Assembly: GCF_000266905.1 (NCBI RefSeq)
Contig: NC_018027.1
Span: 2,046,001 to 2,110,000, forward strand
DNA length: 64,000 nucleotides
Direction: 5' to 3'
Source: Mycolicibacterium chubuense NBB4
GTDB lineage: Bacteria > Actinomycetota > Actinomycetes > Mycobacteriales > Mycobacteriaceae
Shown here: positions 35,244 to 44,430 of the stretch, in pieces
Layout: each line of letters opens with the position of its first letter
Position numbering within the stretch: the stretch's first letter is position 1
Made by a program: the position numbers and the translations under genes
The notes under the pieces: generated by a model
Databases searched by the model: none
What the model saw: only the letters and a program-made list of their open reading frames with translations
What the model was told of the DNA's origin: nothing

Positions 35244-36482
35244 GTGATGTTCGTGATCGGCATCGTGCTGTTCGCACTCGCCATCCTGGTGTCGGTGGCC
35301 CTGCACGAGTGCGGCCACATGTGGATCGCCCGTGCGACCGGCATGAAAGTGCGCCGCTACTTCGTCGGCTTCGGCCCCACCCTGTGGTCCACCCGCAGGC
35401 CCAACAAACTCGGTTCGACCGAGTACGGCGTCAAGGCCGTCCCGCTGGGCGGCTTCTGCGACATCGCAGGCATGACCTCGGTCGAGGAGCTCACCCCTGA
35501 CGAGCGGCCCTACGCGATGTTCCGGCAGAAGACCTGGAAGCGGGTGGCCGTGCTCGCCGCCGGTCCCGGCATGAACTTCGTCATCGGCCTGGTGCTGATC
35601 TACGGGATCGCGATCATCTGGGGCCTGCCCAACCTGCACCAGCCCACCAACGCGATGGTGGGGGAGACGTCGTGCGTGAAATCCGAAGTGACGCAAGGCA
35701 AATTGGGTGACTGCATCGCGCCCAGCCCGGCGCAGGCGGCCGGTATCCGGGCCGGCGACGTCGTGGTGGCGGTGGGCGGGAAGCCGGTGGCCAACTTCGA
35801 GGAGATGTCGGCGGCGGTGCGCAAACTCAACGGCCCGACCGAGTTCACGGTGCAGCGCGCCGAGAACGGCGCCACGCGTCAGTTCACCACGACCGTCGAC
35901 GTGACTCCGAGTCAGCGCTTCGTGGCGGGGCCGGGCGGTGCGGCACCGGCGCCGGCGAACGTCGGCACCATCGGGGTGACCGCGGCCAGTTTCGGCCCCA
36001 CGCAGTACAACCCGCTCTCCGCGGTCCCGGCCACCTTCGCCTTCACCGGCGACCTCACCGTCGAGCTGGGCAAGTCGCTGGCGAAGATCCCGACGAAGAT
36101 CGGTGCGCTGGTGCACTCGATCGGTGGCGGCGAACGGGATCCCGAGACGCCGATCAGCGTCGTCGGGGCCAGCATCATCGGCGGCGACACCGTCGAAGCC
36201 GGGTTGTGGGTGGCGTTCTGGTTCTTCCTCGCTCAGCTGAACTTCGTGCTCGGCGCGATCAACCTGGTGCCGCTCCTGCCGTTCGACGGCGGGCACATCG
36301 CGATCGCCCTGTTCGAGAAGGTCCGCAACTTGTTCCGCTCGGCGCGCGGCATGGTGGCCGCCGCCCCGGTCAACTACCTGAAGTTGATGCCCGCCACCTA
36401 CGTGGTGCTCTTCGTGGTGGTCGGCTACATGCTGCTGACCGTGACCGCAGACCTGGTCAACCCGATCAGGTTGTTCCAATAG
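35244..36482 (+). CDS. rip1: site-2 intramembrane metalloprotease Rip1
   Basis: A 412-residue membrane zinc protease of the RseP/S2P type. The catalytic HECGH is at residues 21-25 in the first helix. A PDZ-like domain lies between roughly residues 130 and 230 ([21 protein letters not shown]). The second catalytic element [13 protein letters not shown] is near residue 348. In M. tuberculosis Rip1 (Rv2869c) cleaves anti-sigma factors including RskA, releasing SigK. Start is GTG at 35244 followed directly by ATG. It sits close to two SigK-type targets. Confidence 0.95.
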   Translation: MMFVIGIVLFALAILVSVALHECGHMWIARATGMKVRRYFVGFGPTLWSTRRPNKLGSTEYGVKAVPLGGFCDIAGMTSVEELTPDERPYAMFRQKTWKRVAVLAAGPGMNFVIGLVLIYGIAIIWGLPNLHQPTNAMVGETSCVKSEVTQGKLGDCIAPSPAQAAGIRAGDVVVAVGGKPVANFEEMSAAVRKLNGPTEFTVQRAENGATRQFTTTVDVTPSQRFVAGPGGAAPAPANVGTIGVTAASFGPTQYNPLSAVPATFAFTGDLTVELGKSLAKIPTKIGALVHSIGGGERDPETPISVVGASIIGGDTVEAGLWVAFWFFLAQLNFVLGAINLVPLLPFDGGHIAIALFEKVRNLFRSARGMVAAAPVNYLKLMPATYVVLFVVVGYMLLTVTADLVNPIRLFQ

Positions 36483-36501
36483 ACCTCTTAGGAGTGCTCC
36501 G

Positions 36502-37677
36502 ATGACCTCCATCGGCCTGGGTATGCCGGCGCCCCCCGCGCCGGTGCTCGCTCCCCGCCGCCCGACGCGCCAGCTGATGGTGCGCGACGTCGGCGTCGGC
36601 AGCGATCATCCGATCTCGGTGCAGTCGATGTGCACCACCAAGACGCACGACATCAACGCGACACTGCAGCAGATCGCGGAGCTGACCGCGTCGGGCTGCG
36701 ACATCGTGCGCGTGGCGTGCCCGCGGCAGGAGGACGCCGACGCGCTCGCGACGATCGCGAAGAAGTCGCAGATCCCGGTGATCGCCGACATCCACTTTCA
36801 GCCGAAGTACATCTTCGCCGCCATCGACGCGGGCTGTGCCGCGGTGCGGGTGAACCCGGGCAACATCAAGGAGTTCGACGGCCGGGTCAAGGAGGTCGCC
36901 GCGGCGGCCGCCGCCGCGGGCATCCCGATCCGCATCGGCGTCAACGCCGGATCGCTGGACAAGCGGTTCATGGAGAAGTACGGCAAGGCCACGCCCGAGG
37001 CGCTGGTGGAGTCGGCGCTGTGGGAAGCCTCGCTGTTCGAGGAACACGGCTTCGGCGACATCAAGATCAGCGTCAAGCACAACGACCCGGTCGTGATGGT
37101 CGCGGCCTATGAACAACTCGCCGAGCAGTGCGACTACCCCCTGCACCTGGGCGTCACCGAGGCCGGCCCGGCGTTCCAGGGCACCATCAAGTCCGCCGTC
37201 GCGTTCGGCGCGCTGCTCTCCCGGGGCATCGGCGACACCATCCGGGTGTCGTTGTCCGCTCCGCCGGCCGAGGAGGTCAAGGTCGGCATCCAGATCCTCG
37301 AATCGCTCAATCTGCGGCCCCGGTCCCTGGAGATCGTGTCGTGCCCGTCCTGCGGGCGCGCGCAGGTCGACGTCTACACCCTGGCCAACGAGGTCACCGC
37401 GGGCTTGCAGGGCATGGAGGTTCCGCTGCGGGTCGCCGTCATGGGGTGCGTCGTCAACGGTCCAGGGGAAGCCCGTGAGGCGGACCTCGGTGTGGCCTCC
37501 GGCAACGGCAAGGGGCAGATCTTCGTCAAGGGCGAGGTGATCAAGACCGTCCCCGAGGCCCTCATCGTCGAGACGCTGATCGAGGAGGCCATGCGCCTCG
37601 CCGCCGGCATGGAAGCGACGGACACGGCGCGAGGTGCCGCGGATGGCAGCGGTTCGCCTATTGTGACCGTAAGCTGA
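36502..37677 (+). CDS. ispG: 4-hydroxy-3-methylbut-2-en-1-yl diphosphate synthase
   Basis: IspG (GcpE) reduces methylerythritol cyclodiphosphate to HMBPP with a [4Fe-4S] cluster in the MEP pathway. The 391-residue protein has a TIM-barrel domain opening [21 protein letters not shown]. The cluster cysteines are in [11 protein letters not shown] and [17 protein letters not shown], the conserved pattern. ATG at 36502 is 19 bases after rip1 with TTAGGAG upstream. Grouping with dxr places two isoprenoid genes around the protease. Confidence 0.96.
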   Translation: MTSIGLGMPAPPAPVLAPRRPTRQLMVRDVGVGSDHPISVQSMCTTKTHDINATLQQIAELTASGCDIVRVACPRQEDADALATIAKKSQIPVIADIHFQPKYIFAAIDAGCAAVRVNPGNIKEFDGRVKEVAAAAAAAGIPIRIGVNAGSLDKRFMEKYGKATPEALVESALWEASLFEEHGFGDIKISVKHNDPVVMVAAYEQLAEQCDYPLHLGVTEAGPAFQGTIKSAVAFGALLSRGIGDTIRVSLSAPPAEEVKVGIQILESLNLRPRSLEIVSCPSCGRAQVDVYTLANEVTAGLQGMEVPLRVAVMGCVVNGPGEAREADLGVASGNGKGQIFVKGEVIKTVPEALIVETLIEEAMRLAAGMEATDTARGAADGSGSPIVTVS

Positions 37678-37735
37678 GGGTAGCTCCGCGGGTTGCGGGA
37701 CTGCTTCTCAAGGGTTCGTCGCAGAAAGAGTCCAC

Positions 37736-38599
37736 ATGTCGGCTCCTCCGCTTTTTCGCCTCGTTGACGAGCGAAGGGTGTCGGTGGTGCGTGACACCCG
37801 CGACGCGGCCGCGGTCCGACAGGTGCTCGACGACGATCCGGTCGCGTCGTGCATGGTCGCGTCCCGGGTCGCCGAGCACGGCATCGAGCCCGCGGCGATC
37901 GGCGGAGAGCTCTGGACGCGCCGTCGCGCCACCGAGTCGCTGTGTTACGCCGGGGCGAATCTGATCCCGCTGCGCGGTGGCCCGGGTGATCTGAATGCGT
38001 TCGCGGACAAGGCGATGAGCACTGCCCGTCGGTGCTCCTCGCTGGTGGGCCGCGCCGAACTGGTCCTGCCGATGTGGCAGCGGCTGGAACCGGCCTGGGG
38101 GCCCGCGCGCGATGTACGGGCCCACCAACCGCTGATGGCGCTGGACACCGCCCCGGCGTGCCCGGTCGACCCCGCGGTGCGGCCGGTCCGCATGGAGGAG
38201 CTCGACGCCTATCTCGTCGCGGCCATCGACATGTTCATCGGCGAGGTCGGCATCGATCCCCGCATCGGTGACGGCGGCCGCGGCTACCGTCGCCGCGTCG
38301 CCGGGCTCATCGCGGCCGGACGGGCCTGGGCCCGGTTCGAGCGCGGGCAGGTCGTGTTCAAGGCCGAGGTCGGCTCACAGTCACCGGCGGTCGGGCAGAT
38401 CCAGGGCGTGTGGGTGCACCCGGACTACCGGGGCCGCGGTCTGGGCACCGGCGGCACTGCGGCGCTGGCCGCCGCGGTCGTGGGCGGCGGCCGCATCGCC
38501 AGCCTGTACGTCAACAGCTTCAACACCATCGCGCGGGCGACCTACGCGCGGATCGGCTTCACCGAGATCGCGTCGTTCGCGACCGTGCTGCTCGACTGA
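37736..38599 (+). CDS. GNAT-family N-acetyltransferase (Rv2867c-like)
   Basis: A 287-residue protein with an N-terminal DUF4081-type region (VVRDTRDAAAVRQVLDDDPVASCMVASRV, ELWTRRRATESLCYAGANLIPLRG). The C-terminal GNAT domain has the acetyl-CoA loop VWVHPDYRGRGLGTGGTAAL and ends SFNTIARATYARIGF. In M. tuberculosis the homologue also follows ispG. Acetyl acceptor is unknown. Confidence 0.9.
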   Translation: MSAPPLFRLVDERRVSVVRDTRDAAAVRQVLDDDPVASCMVASRVAEHGIEPAAIGGELWTRRRATESLCYAGANLIPLRGGPGDLNAFADKAMSTARRCSSLVGRAELVLPMWQRLEPAWGPARDVRAHQPLMALDTAPACPVDPAVRPVRMEELDAYLVAAIDMFIGEVGIDPRIGDGGRGYRRRVAGLIAAGRAWARFERGQVVFKAEVGSQSPAVGQIQGVWVHPDYRGRGLGTGGTAALAAAVVGGGRIASLYVNSFNTIARATYARIGFTEIASFATVLLD

Positions 38600-38626
38600 A
38601 CCCCGCGGACGCTTACTCTTCCTCAC

Positions 38627-39292
38627 ATGACGGAGCAGGACGCCACTGCCGAGCGCCGCGCGATCGCCGACGCGCTCGTGGTCGCACTCGAACGCAGGCA
38701 CGAGGTGCTCGACGCCGTCGTCGCCTCCGAGGACTACGACGCCGCGATCGAGGCGATCGCCGACCTCCTCGGCACCGACGACGTGGCCGCCGAAGCGGTC
38801 CTGCGGCTGTCCTTCGACCGACTCACGAGGGTCTCTCGCCGCCGGATCGCCGACGAGCTGGCCAACCTCAACAGCCAGGCGTTGACGCTGCGCCGGGACG
38901 AACCCACCGGGGACTCGGCGCGCCGGCTGATGTTGCGGCCGTTCACCTCCGACGAGGATCGCGACATCTTCGCCGCCCGCACCGCCGACGTGCAGTCGGC
39001 CGGCGACGGCACCGCCGCCCCCGCCGGCGACTTGAACGACGAGATCCGCGACGCCGTCGCTCGCGTGGCGGCCGAGGAGGCGGCGTGGCTGGTGGCCGAG
39101 GTCGGGGCCGCCAAGGTCGGCATGGTGTTCGGTGAGCTCAGCGACGGCGAGGTCGACGTGCGCATCTGGATCCACCCCGACCATCGCAAGCGCGGCTACG
39201 GCACGGCGGCGCTGCGCGCGTCGCGCTCGGAGATGGCGGCGTGCTTCCCCGCGGTGCCGCTGGTCGTGCGGGCGCCCGCCGCCGGCGCGTAG
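38627..39292 (+). CDS. GNAT acetyltransferase with a GyrA-like N-terminal segment
   Basis: A 221-residue protein. The C-terminal 70 residues are a short GNAT module (AKVGMVFGELSDGEVDVRIWIHPDHRKRGYGTAALRASR). The N-terminal 80 residues (ADALVVALERRHEVLDAVVASE, LLGTDDVAAEAVLRLSFDRLTR, VSRRRIADELANL) resemble the coiled-coil tower segment of DNA gyrase A, where a similar AQAILDLRLxRLTGLExxKI pattern occurs. The combination is unusual, and the gyrase resemblance is by eye only. It could be a gyrase-interacting acetyltransferase, but nothing proves that. ATG at 38627. Confidence 0.65.
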   Translation: MTEQDATAERRAIADALVVALERRHEVLDAVVASEDYDAAIEAIADLLGTDDVAAEAVLRLSFDRLTRVSRRRIADELANLNSQALTLRRDEPTGDSARRLMLRPFTSDEDRDIFAARTADVQSAGDGTAAPAGDLNDEIRDAVARVAAEEAAWLVAEVGAAKVGMVFGELSDGEVDVRIWIHPDHRKRGYGTAALRASRSEMAACFPAVPLVVRAPAAGA

Positions 39293-39369
39293 ACCGGTCC
39301 GGAAAGCATCCGGAAAACCTCGGTGCGCCTACACCGAAACCGGATCGTTATTTCTTAACATCAGTCTCA

Positions 39370-41184
39370 ATGGCATCACTGTTCTCATCAGCATCACGCG
39401 CGGCCGGAGTAGTCTCGGTCGCCGCCTTGGTCATCAGCCTGGCCGCGTGCACGCCGCGTCCCAATGGTCCCGAACCGGTGGCCGAGCAGTTCTTCGCGGC
39501 GCTGGCCACCGGCGACACCGGCGCGGCAGCCGAGCTCGCCGATCACCCCGAGGACGCCAGGACGGCGCTGAACCAGGCGTGGGCCGGGCTGCAGGCCAGC
39601 GGTCTGGACGCCACGATCCTCAGCTCCAAGTACGCCGAGGACACCGGCAGCGTCGCCTACCGCTACACCTGGCATCTGCCGAAGGACCGGACATGGACCT
39701 ACGACGGCCAGCTCAACATGATCCGCGACGAGGGCCGCTGGGAAGTGCGATGGAGCGCCACCGGCCTGCACCCGCGGCTCGGGGAGAACCAGACCTTCGC
39801 GCTGCGCGCCGACCCGCCGCCCCGGGCGTCGGTCAACGAGCGCGGCGGCACCAACATCCTGGTGCCCGGCTATCGCTACAACTTCGCGCTCGATGCGAAG
39901 GCGGCCGGCGCTGACCTGATGTCGACCGCCCGCGTCGTCGCCGACACGCTGCGCCGGTTCGACAACACCCTGGACCCGCAGCGACTCGCCGAGCAGGCCA
40001 GCTCGACGAAGGGCCCGATGAGCCTGGTGACGCTGCGCCAGGCCGACCGCGACGCGGTCTTCGGCGCGATCGGCGCACTGCCCGGCGTCGTCGTCACCCT
40101 GCAGCCCGAGATGGTGCCCACCGACGAGCATTTCGCGCCCGCGCTGGTCGACCAGGTCAAGAAGACGGTGGCCGACGAGCTCGACGGCAATCCCGGATGG
40201 CGGATCGTCACGGTCAACCAGAACGGCGTCGACGTCGACGTGCTCAACGAGGTGCCCGGCCAGCCGGCGCCCTCGGTGACGGTCAGCCTCGACCGTGCGG
40301 TGCAGAACGCGGCGCAGAACGCCGTCGACATCACGGGCAAACAAGCCATGATCGTCGTCATCAAGCCGTCGACGGGCGAGATCCTGGCCGTCGCGCAGAA
40401 CGCCGCCGCCGACCGGGACGGGCCGATCGCCACGATGGGCCTCTATCCGCCGGGCTCGACGTTCAAGATCGTCACCGCAGGCGCGGCCATCGAACGCGAC
40501 ATGGCCACGCCGAACACGCTTCTCGGCTGCCCCGGACACCTGGACATCGGTCAGCGCACCGTGCCCAACTACGGCGGCTTCGACTTGGGCACGGTCCCGA
40601 TGTCGCGGGCGTTCGCCAGTTCCTGCAACACGACGTTCGCCGAGCTCGCCAGCAGGATGCCACCGCGCGGCCTGACGCAGGCCGCCTCGCAGTACGGGAT
40701 CGGGCCGGACTACAAGATCGCCGGCATCGACACCGTCAGCGGGTCCGTGCCGCCCACGGTGAACCTCACCGAACGCACGGAGGACGGCTTCGGCCAGGGC
40801 AAGGTGCTGGTCAGCCCGTTCGGCATGGCGCTGGCCGCCGCCACGGTGGCCGCGGGCCACACGCCGATACCTCAGCTCATCGAGGGCCGCGAGACCGAGA
40901 TCACCGGTGACCGCCAGCCCATTCCGCCGGAGGTCGTCGACAACCTGCGCCCGATGATGCGCCTCGTGGTCACCAACGGCACCGCCAAGGACCTCCAGGG
41001 CGCCGGCGACGTGCGCGGCAAGACCGGTGAGGCCGAGTTCAACGGCGGCTCGCACTCCTGGTTCGCCGGCTACCGCGGCGACATGGCCTTCTCGGCGCTC
41101 ATCGTCGGCGGCGGCAGCTCGGAGTGGGCGGTCAGGATGCTCAAGGGAATGTTCGACTCCCTGCCGCCGGATTACCTGGGCTGA
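39370..41184 (+). CDS. penicillin-binding lipoprotein (class B-like transpeptidase)
   Basis: A 604-residue homologue of M. tuberculosis Rv2864c. The signal peptide ends in the lipobox SLAAC, so the protein is a lipoprotein. Next come an NTF2-like MecA_N domain (EPVAEQFFAALATGDTGAAAELA) and a dimerisation domain. The transpeptidase domain has the acylated serine in GSTFK (Ser363), the SxN motif SCN and KTG at 551-553. It cross-links peptidoglycan outside the membrane. ATG at 39370 has a TAACAT box 8 bases upstream, suggesting a leaderless message. Confidence 0.95.
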   Translation: MASLFSSASRAAGVVSVAALVISLAACTPRPNGPEPVAEQFFAALATGDTGAAAELADHPEDARTALNQAWAGLQASGLDATILSSKYAEDTGSVAYRYTWHLPKDRTWTYDGQLNMIRDEGRWEVRWSATGLHPRLGENQTFALRADPPPRASVNERGGTNILVPGYRYNFALDAKAAGADLMSTARVVADTLRRFDNTLDPQRLAEQASSTKGPMSLVTLRQADRDAVFGAIGALPGVVVTLQPEMVPTDEHFAPALVDQVKKTVADELDGNPGWRIVTVNQNGVDVDVLNEVPGQPAPSVTVSLDRAVQNAAQNAVDITGKQAMIVVIKPSTGEILAVAQNAAADRDGPIATMGLYPPGSTFKIVTAGAAIERDMATPNTLLGCPGHLDIGQRTVPNYGGFDLGTVPMSRAFASSCNTTFAELASRMPPRGLTQAASQYGIGPDYKIAGIDTVSGSVPPTVNLTERTEDGFGQGKVLVSPFGMALAAATVAAGHTPIPQLIEGRETEITGDRQPIPPEVVDNLRPMMRLVVTNGTAKDLQGAGDVRGKTGEAEFNGGSHSWFAGYRGDMAFSALIVGGGSSEWAVRMLKGMFDSLPPDYLG

Positions 41185-41220
41185 CGTTCACGCAGCTGAC
41201 GGCGGTACCGTGGAGAGGTC

Positions 41221-41829
41221 ATGACCGATATCAACCACGGCCGGCCCCCCGCCGACGGGATCGAGATGCGGATCTCCGACGCGGACCGCAACGGCACCCT
41301 GCGCCGGTTGCACAACGCCGTCGCCCTCGGGCTGATCGACATCCAGGAGTTCGAGGAACGCTCGGCAATGGTGTCGCAGGCCCGTCTGCCCTCCGACCTC
41401 GATGCGCTCATCGGCGACCTGCCCGGCCCCGGCGCGCTCGTGACGTCGGCCGCCGACCGCGTGGAACTGCGCGGGGTGTTCGGCTCGCTGAAGCGCCAGG
41501 GCGAGTGGGTGGTGCCCACCCGGCTGGCCCTGTACCGGCGCATGGGATCGGTCGAACTCGACCTCACCCGCGCCCGGTTCGCGGGCCCGATCGTCATCAT
41601 CGAGCTCGACATGAAGCTCGGCGGGCTCGACCTGCGGCTGCCCGACGGAGCCAGCGCGTCGATCGACGACGTCGAGGTCAACATCGGCAGCGCCACCGAT
41701 CACCGCAAAGACGCTCCCGCGGAAGGCAATCCGCACGTGATCCTCACCGGCAAGGTGGTCGGCGGCTCGGTGGACATCCGCGGTCCGCAGAAGTCGTGGC
41801 GCATCGGTCTGCCGCTGCGTCGTCTTTAG
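41221..41829 (+). CDS. DUF1707 SHOCT-like domain protein
   Basis: A 202-residue protein with an N-terminal DUF1707 domain, MRISDADRNGTLRRLHNAVALGLIDIQEFEER, a short helical module common in actinobacteria and often a membrane or regulatory adaptor. The rest is beta-rich (ELRGVFGSLKRQGEWVVP, DLRLPDGASASIDDVEVNIGSA), like the LiaF-type C-terminal beta helix. No transmembrane segment is seen. Function unknown. It starts 36 bases after the PBP stop. Confidence 0.82.
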   Translation: MTDINHGRPPADGIEMRISDADRNGTLRRLHNAVALGLIDIQEFEERSAMVSQARLPSDLDALIGDLPGPGALVTSAADRVELRGVFGSLKRQGEWVVPTRLALYRRMGSVELDLTRARFAGPIVIIELDMKLGGLDLRLPDGASASIDDVEVNIGSATDHRKDAPAEGNPHVILTGKVVGGSVDIRGPQKSWRIGLPLRRL

Positions 41830-41853
41830 CGGCCCGCCGCTGAAGAACCTGAG

Positions 41854-42240
41854 CTAGCGGGGATCCAGCACCGCGAAGCTCAGCGTCGCCCGAGCGGCGA
41901 GCCGGTCGCGGGCCACGTCGGTGACGTCGACGGCGATGATCGACAAGCGCCGGCCTGCCCGCACGACGGTGGCCTCGGCGCGCGCCGGCCCCTCGAGGAC
42001 CGGCGCCAGGAAGTGCACGGTCATGTCCGCGGTCGTGACGTCCTGCCCCGGCCCCACATGACGGTCGGCCAGCCGTCCGCCGGCGATGTCGATCAGCGTC
42101 GCCACCAGGCCACCCTGCAGGGCGCCGCGCCTGTTGACCAGGTCAGGCCGGTTGTCGAGCTCGATGATCAGGCGCTCGTCGGAGTCCTCGACGTCGCGGA
42201 AGTCCAGCTGGGCGAACAAGTGGCCCGGGGTGACCTGCAT
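41854..42240 (-). CDS. PaaI-family thioesterase
   Basis: A 128-residue single hotdog domain. The helix NRRGALQGGLVATLIDIAGG carries the family's asparagine and glycine-rich active-site pattern, followed by TADMTVHFLAPVLEGPARAEATVVRAGRRLSIIAVDV. Acts on aryl- or acyl-CoA thioesters in homologues; substrate unknown. Divergent from map with 22 bases between starts. Confidence 0.87.
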   Translation of the reverse strand: MQVTPGHLFAQLDFRDVEDSDERLIIELDNRPDLVNRRGALQGGLVATLIDIAGGRLADRHVGPGQDVTTADMTVHFLAPVLEGPARAEATVVRAGRRLSIIAVDVTDVARDRLAARATLSFAVLDPR

Positions 42241-42262
42241 GGCCGAACGCTAGCATTGGCTC

Positions 42263-43120
42263 ATGTCTGTACGGACCGCCCTGCGTCCCGGCACGGTGTC
42301 ACCGATGCGCCCGGTGCCCAAGTCGATCGCGCGCCCCGAGTACGTCGGCAAGCCGACCGCCCGGGAAGGCAGCGAACCGTGGGTGCAGCCGCCCGAGGTC
42401 ATCGAGAAGATGCGGGTCGCGGGCCGGATCGCCGCCGGGGCACTCGCCGAGGCGGGCAAGGCCGTCGAGCCCGGCGTCACCACCGACACCCTCGACCGGA
42501 TCGCCCACGAATACATGACCGACCACGGTGCGTACCCGTCGACGCTCGGCTACAAGGGCTTCCCGAAGTCGTGCTGCACCTCGCTGAACGAGATCATCTG
42601 CCACGGCATCCCGGACTCGACCGTCATCGAGGACGGCGACATCGTCAACATCGACGTCACCGCCTACATCGACGGCGTGCACGGTGACACCAACGCGACG
42701 TTTCTGGCCGGCAACGTCAGCGAGGAGCACCGCCTGCTCGTCGAGCGCACCCACGAGGCCACCATGCGCGCGATCAAGGCCGTCCGACCCGGGCGTGCGC
42801 TGTCGGTCGTCGGACGAGTCATCGAGGCCTACGCAAACCGTTTCGGATACACCGTCGTTCGCGATTTCACCGGCCACGGCATCGGCACCACGTTCCACAA
42901 CGGCCTGGTGGTGCTGCACTACGACCAGCCCGCCGTACAGACGGTGCTGGAACCCGGCATGACGTTCACCATCGAACCGATGATCAATCTCGGCAGCCTG
43001 GACTACGAGATCTGGGACGACGACTGGACGGTGGCCACGAAGGACAAGAAGTGGACGGCGCAGTTCGAGCACACGCTCGTCGTCACCGACTCGGGAGCCG
43101 AGATCCTCACGCAGCTGTGA
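42263..43120 (+). CDS. map: methionine aminopeptidase type I
   Basis: Removes the initiator methionine from new proteins. The 285-residue protein corresponds to mycobacterial MapB. Its N-terminal extension of about 40 residues ([16 protein letters not shown]) contains the PxxP ribosome-binding motif of this type. The dinuclear-metal ligands are in [43 protein letters not shown] and [13 protein letters not shown] at 42263. Order next to glnA4 is conserved in M. tuberculosis, but here a lipoprotein, a hydrolase-like gene, the NAGGN operon and a permease intervene. Confidence 0.96.
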   Translation: MSVRTALRPGTVSPMRPVPKSIARPEYVGKPTAREGSEPWVQPPEVIEKMRVAGRIAAGALAEAGKAVEPGVTTDTLDRIAHEYMTDHGAYPSTLGYKGFPKSCCTSLNEIICHGIPDSTVIEDGDIVNIDVTAYIDGVHGDTNATFLAGNVSEEHRLLVERTHEATMRAIKAVRPGRALSVVGRVIEAYANRFGYTVVRDFTGHGIGTTFHNGLVVLHYDQPAVQTVLEPGMTFTIEPMINLGSLDYEIWDDDWTVATKDKKWTAQFEHTLVVTDSGAEILTQL

Positions 43121-43140
43121 ACCGTCGGTAGCCTGGGACC

Positions 43141-43800
43141 ATGATCAGGCGGGCCGCCCTCGCGACGCTGGCCGCCGTGCTGCTCGCCGGCTGCTCCCAC
43201 GTGGTCGCCGGGAGCGCCACGTGGCCCGGTGCCCGCCTCGAGCGCGCCGTCCTGACCCAGGCCGACTTCCCGCCCGGTGTGCGGTATGAGCGGATCGACA
43301 AGGATCCCGGCCTGCCGGACCGCGCCGGCGCGCCGCCGCCGATGCTGTCCGAACCCGAGGGGTGCACCGACGGGCTCACCCGGGACATCGCCGCGACCGC
43401 AGAACGCGGCCGGGCCAGCGCGGCCCAGTACGTCGCGGCGTACGACGGCGCGCGGACGGTCGTCACGGTGCTGACGTGGCCGCTGGATCTGGACCGGCTG
43501 GCCGCCACCGCGCAACGGTGCGCGGAATTCCACACGTTCTTCGCCCCGGGCGATCCCGGCATCCGGATGACCACGACGAAACTGCAGACCCCGCGCAGCG
43601 ACGCGCTGGTCTACCAACAGACGATGCATCTGCAGGGTTCACAGAGCAGCGTGTATTTCGCGTTCGAAAACCTCGGTGCCACCGCGGTGTTCGGCATCGC
43701 GTTCCCCACGCGCGATCCCTCGATTCCCGTCAAAGGCACACTCCCGCAGACGTTTCTGGAGGTCATCGCCAAGCAGGCCGAGCGCGCACGGGCGGCATGA
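43141..43800 (+). CDS. putative lipoprotein
   Basis: A 219-residue exported protein with a short signal peptide (MIRRAALATLAAVLLAGC) whose lipobox LAGC predicts lipid attachment at Cys18. The mature part has two cysteines (EGCTDGL and AQRCAEF) that could pair, and a repeated strand-helix layout like the PknH-type extracellular sensor fold seen in mycobacterial lipoproteins. Fold assignment is tentative and function unknown. Begins 20 bases after map. Confidence 0.75.
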   Translation: MIRRAALATLAAVLLAGCSHVVAGSATWPGARLERAVLTQADFPPGVRYERIDKDPGLPDRAGAPPPMLSEPEGCTDGLTRDIAATAERGRASAAQYVAAYDGARTVVTVLTWPLDLDRLAATAQRCAEFHTFFAPGDPGIRMTTTKLQTPRSDALVYQQTMHLQGSQSSVYFAFENLGATAVFGIAFPTRDPSIPVKGTLPQTFLEVIAKQAERARAA

Positions 43801-43865
43801 GGTGTCTTGTGTGAAGAGCATGAAAAGCAGCCCGCCGGGCGCGCTGCTGCCTGTAGCGTGACGCA

Positions 43866-44429
43866 ATGCCCTCTCCCATGGTCACTGTTGACGGCTTCGG
43901 TGTGCCGGTAGAGGTCGCCGGCCCGGAGAAGGGTTCGGTCGTGGTTCTGCTCGCGGCGGCGCAGAAGACGCCCGCGGCCTACGAAGCGGTGTGCCAGCGT
44001 CTGCACACGGCGTCGTTGAAGACCGTCGTCATCGGTCTCGACCCACGGCTGACCTCCAAGTCCGTGGTGGGAATCCTTGACACACTGGACATCCGGTGGG
44101 CGTTGCTGGTCGGCGACCGGCTCGGCGGCGAGCTGGCCTGGGAGCTCGCCGCGACCCGGCTGGACCGCTTCATCGGTCTGGTGGCGATCGATCGCGGCCA
44201 CCCGCGCGTGGCCGACCCCGCCGGTGTGGTGCGCGACGAGCACTGCCCGCCGGTGGAACTGAACACCACCGTTCTGGTCAGCTCGAGCGCCGCCCGCGCA
44301 GTGGCGAACGCCAGTCAGCGCTTCGTGTACGGCGAGTACCGGATCGTCGACCTGCTGGGCCGCCGCCACGCGGCGGATTCGACCGCGCAACTGGCCGCCG
44401 AGATCGTGATGCGGACCAGCACGTGGTGA
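43866..44429 (+). CDS. alpha/beta-hydrolase-like protein lacking the nucleophile serine
   Basis: A 187-residue protein with a reduced alpha/beta hydrolase layout: a strand and turn VVVLLAAAQKTPAAYEAVCQRL, then WALLVGDRLGGELAWELAATRLDRFIGLVAIDRG. The nucleophile elbow reads GDRLGG instead of GxSxG, so the serine is replaced by arginine. The C-terminal histidine is recognisable in GRRHAADS. It is probably a non-catalytic or differently acting hydrolase-fold protein. Convergent with the NAGGN operon, one base apart. Confidence 0.7.
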   Translation: MPSPMVTVDGFGVPVEVAGPEKGSVVVLLAAAQKTPAAYEAVCQRLHTASLKTVVIGLDPRLTSKSVVGILDTLDIRWALLVGDRLGGELAWELAATRLDRFIGLVAIDRGHPRVADPAGVVRDEHCPPVELNTTVLVSSSAARAVANASQRFVYGEYRIVDLLGRRHAADSTAQLAAEIVMRTSTW

Positions 44430-44430
44430 G

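Noticed and set aside
38410-39135. A 241-codon plus-strand frame over the second acetyltransferase
   Set aside because: Its translation is almost only Arg, Gly, Pro and Ala, typical of a shifted frame in GC-rich coding DNA.
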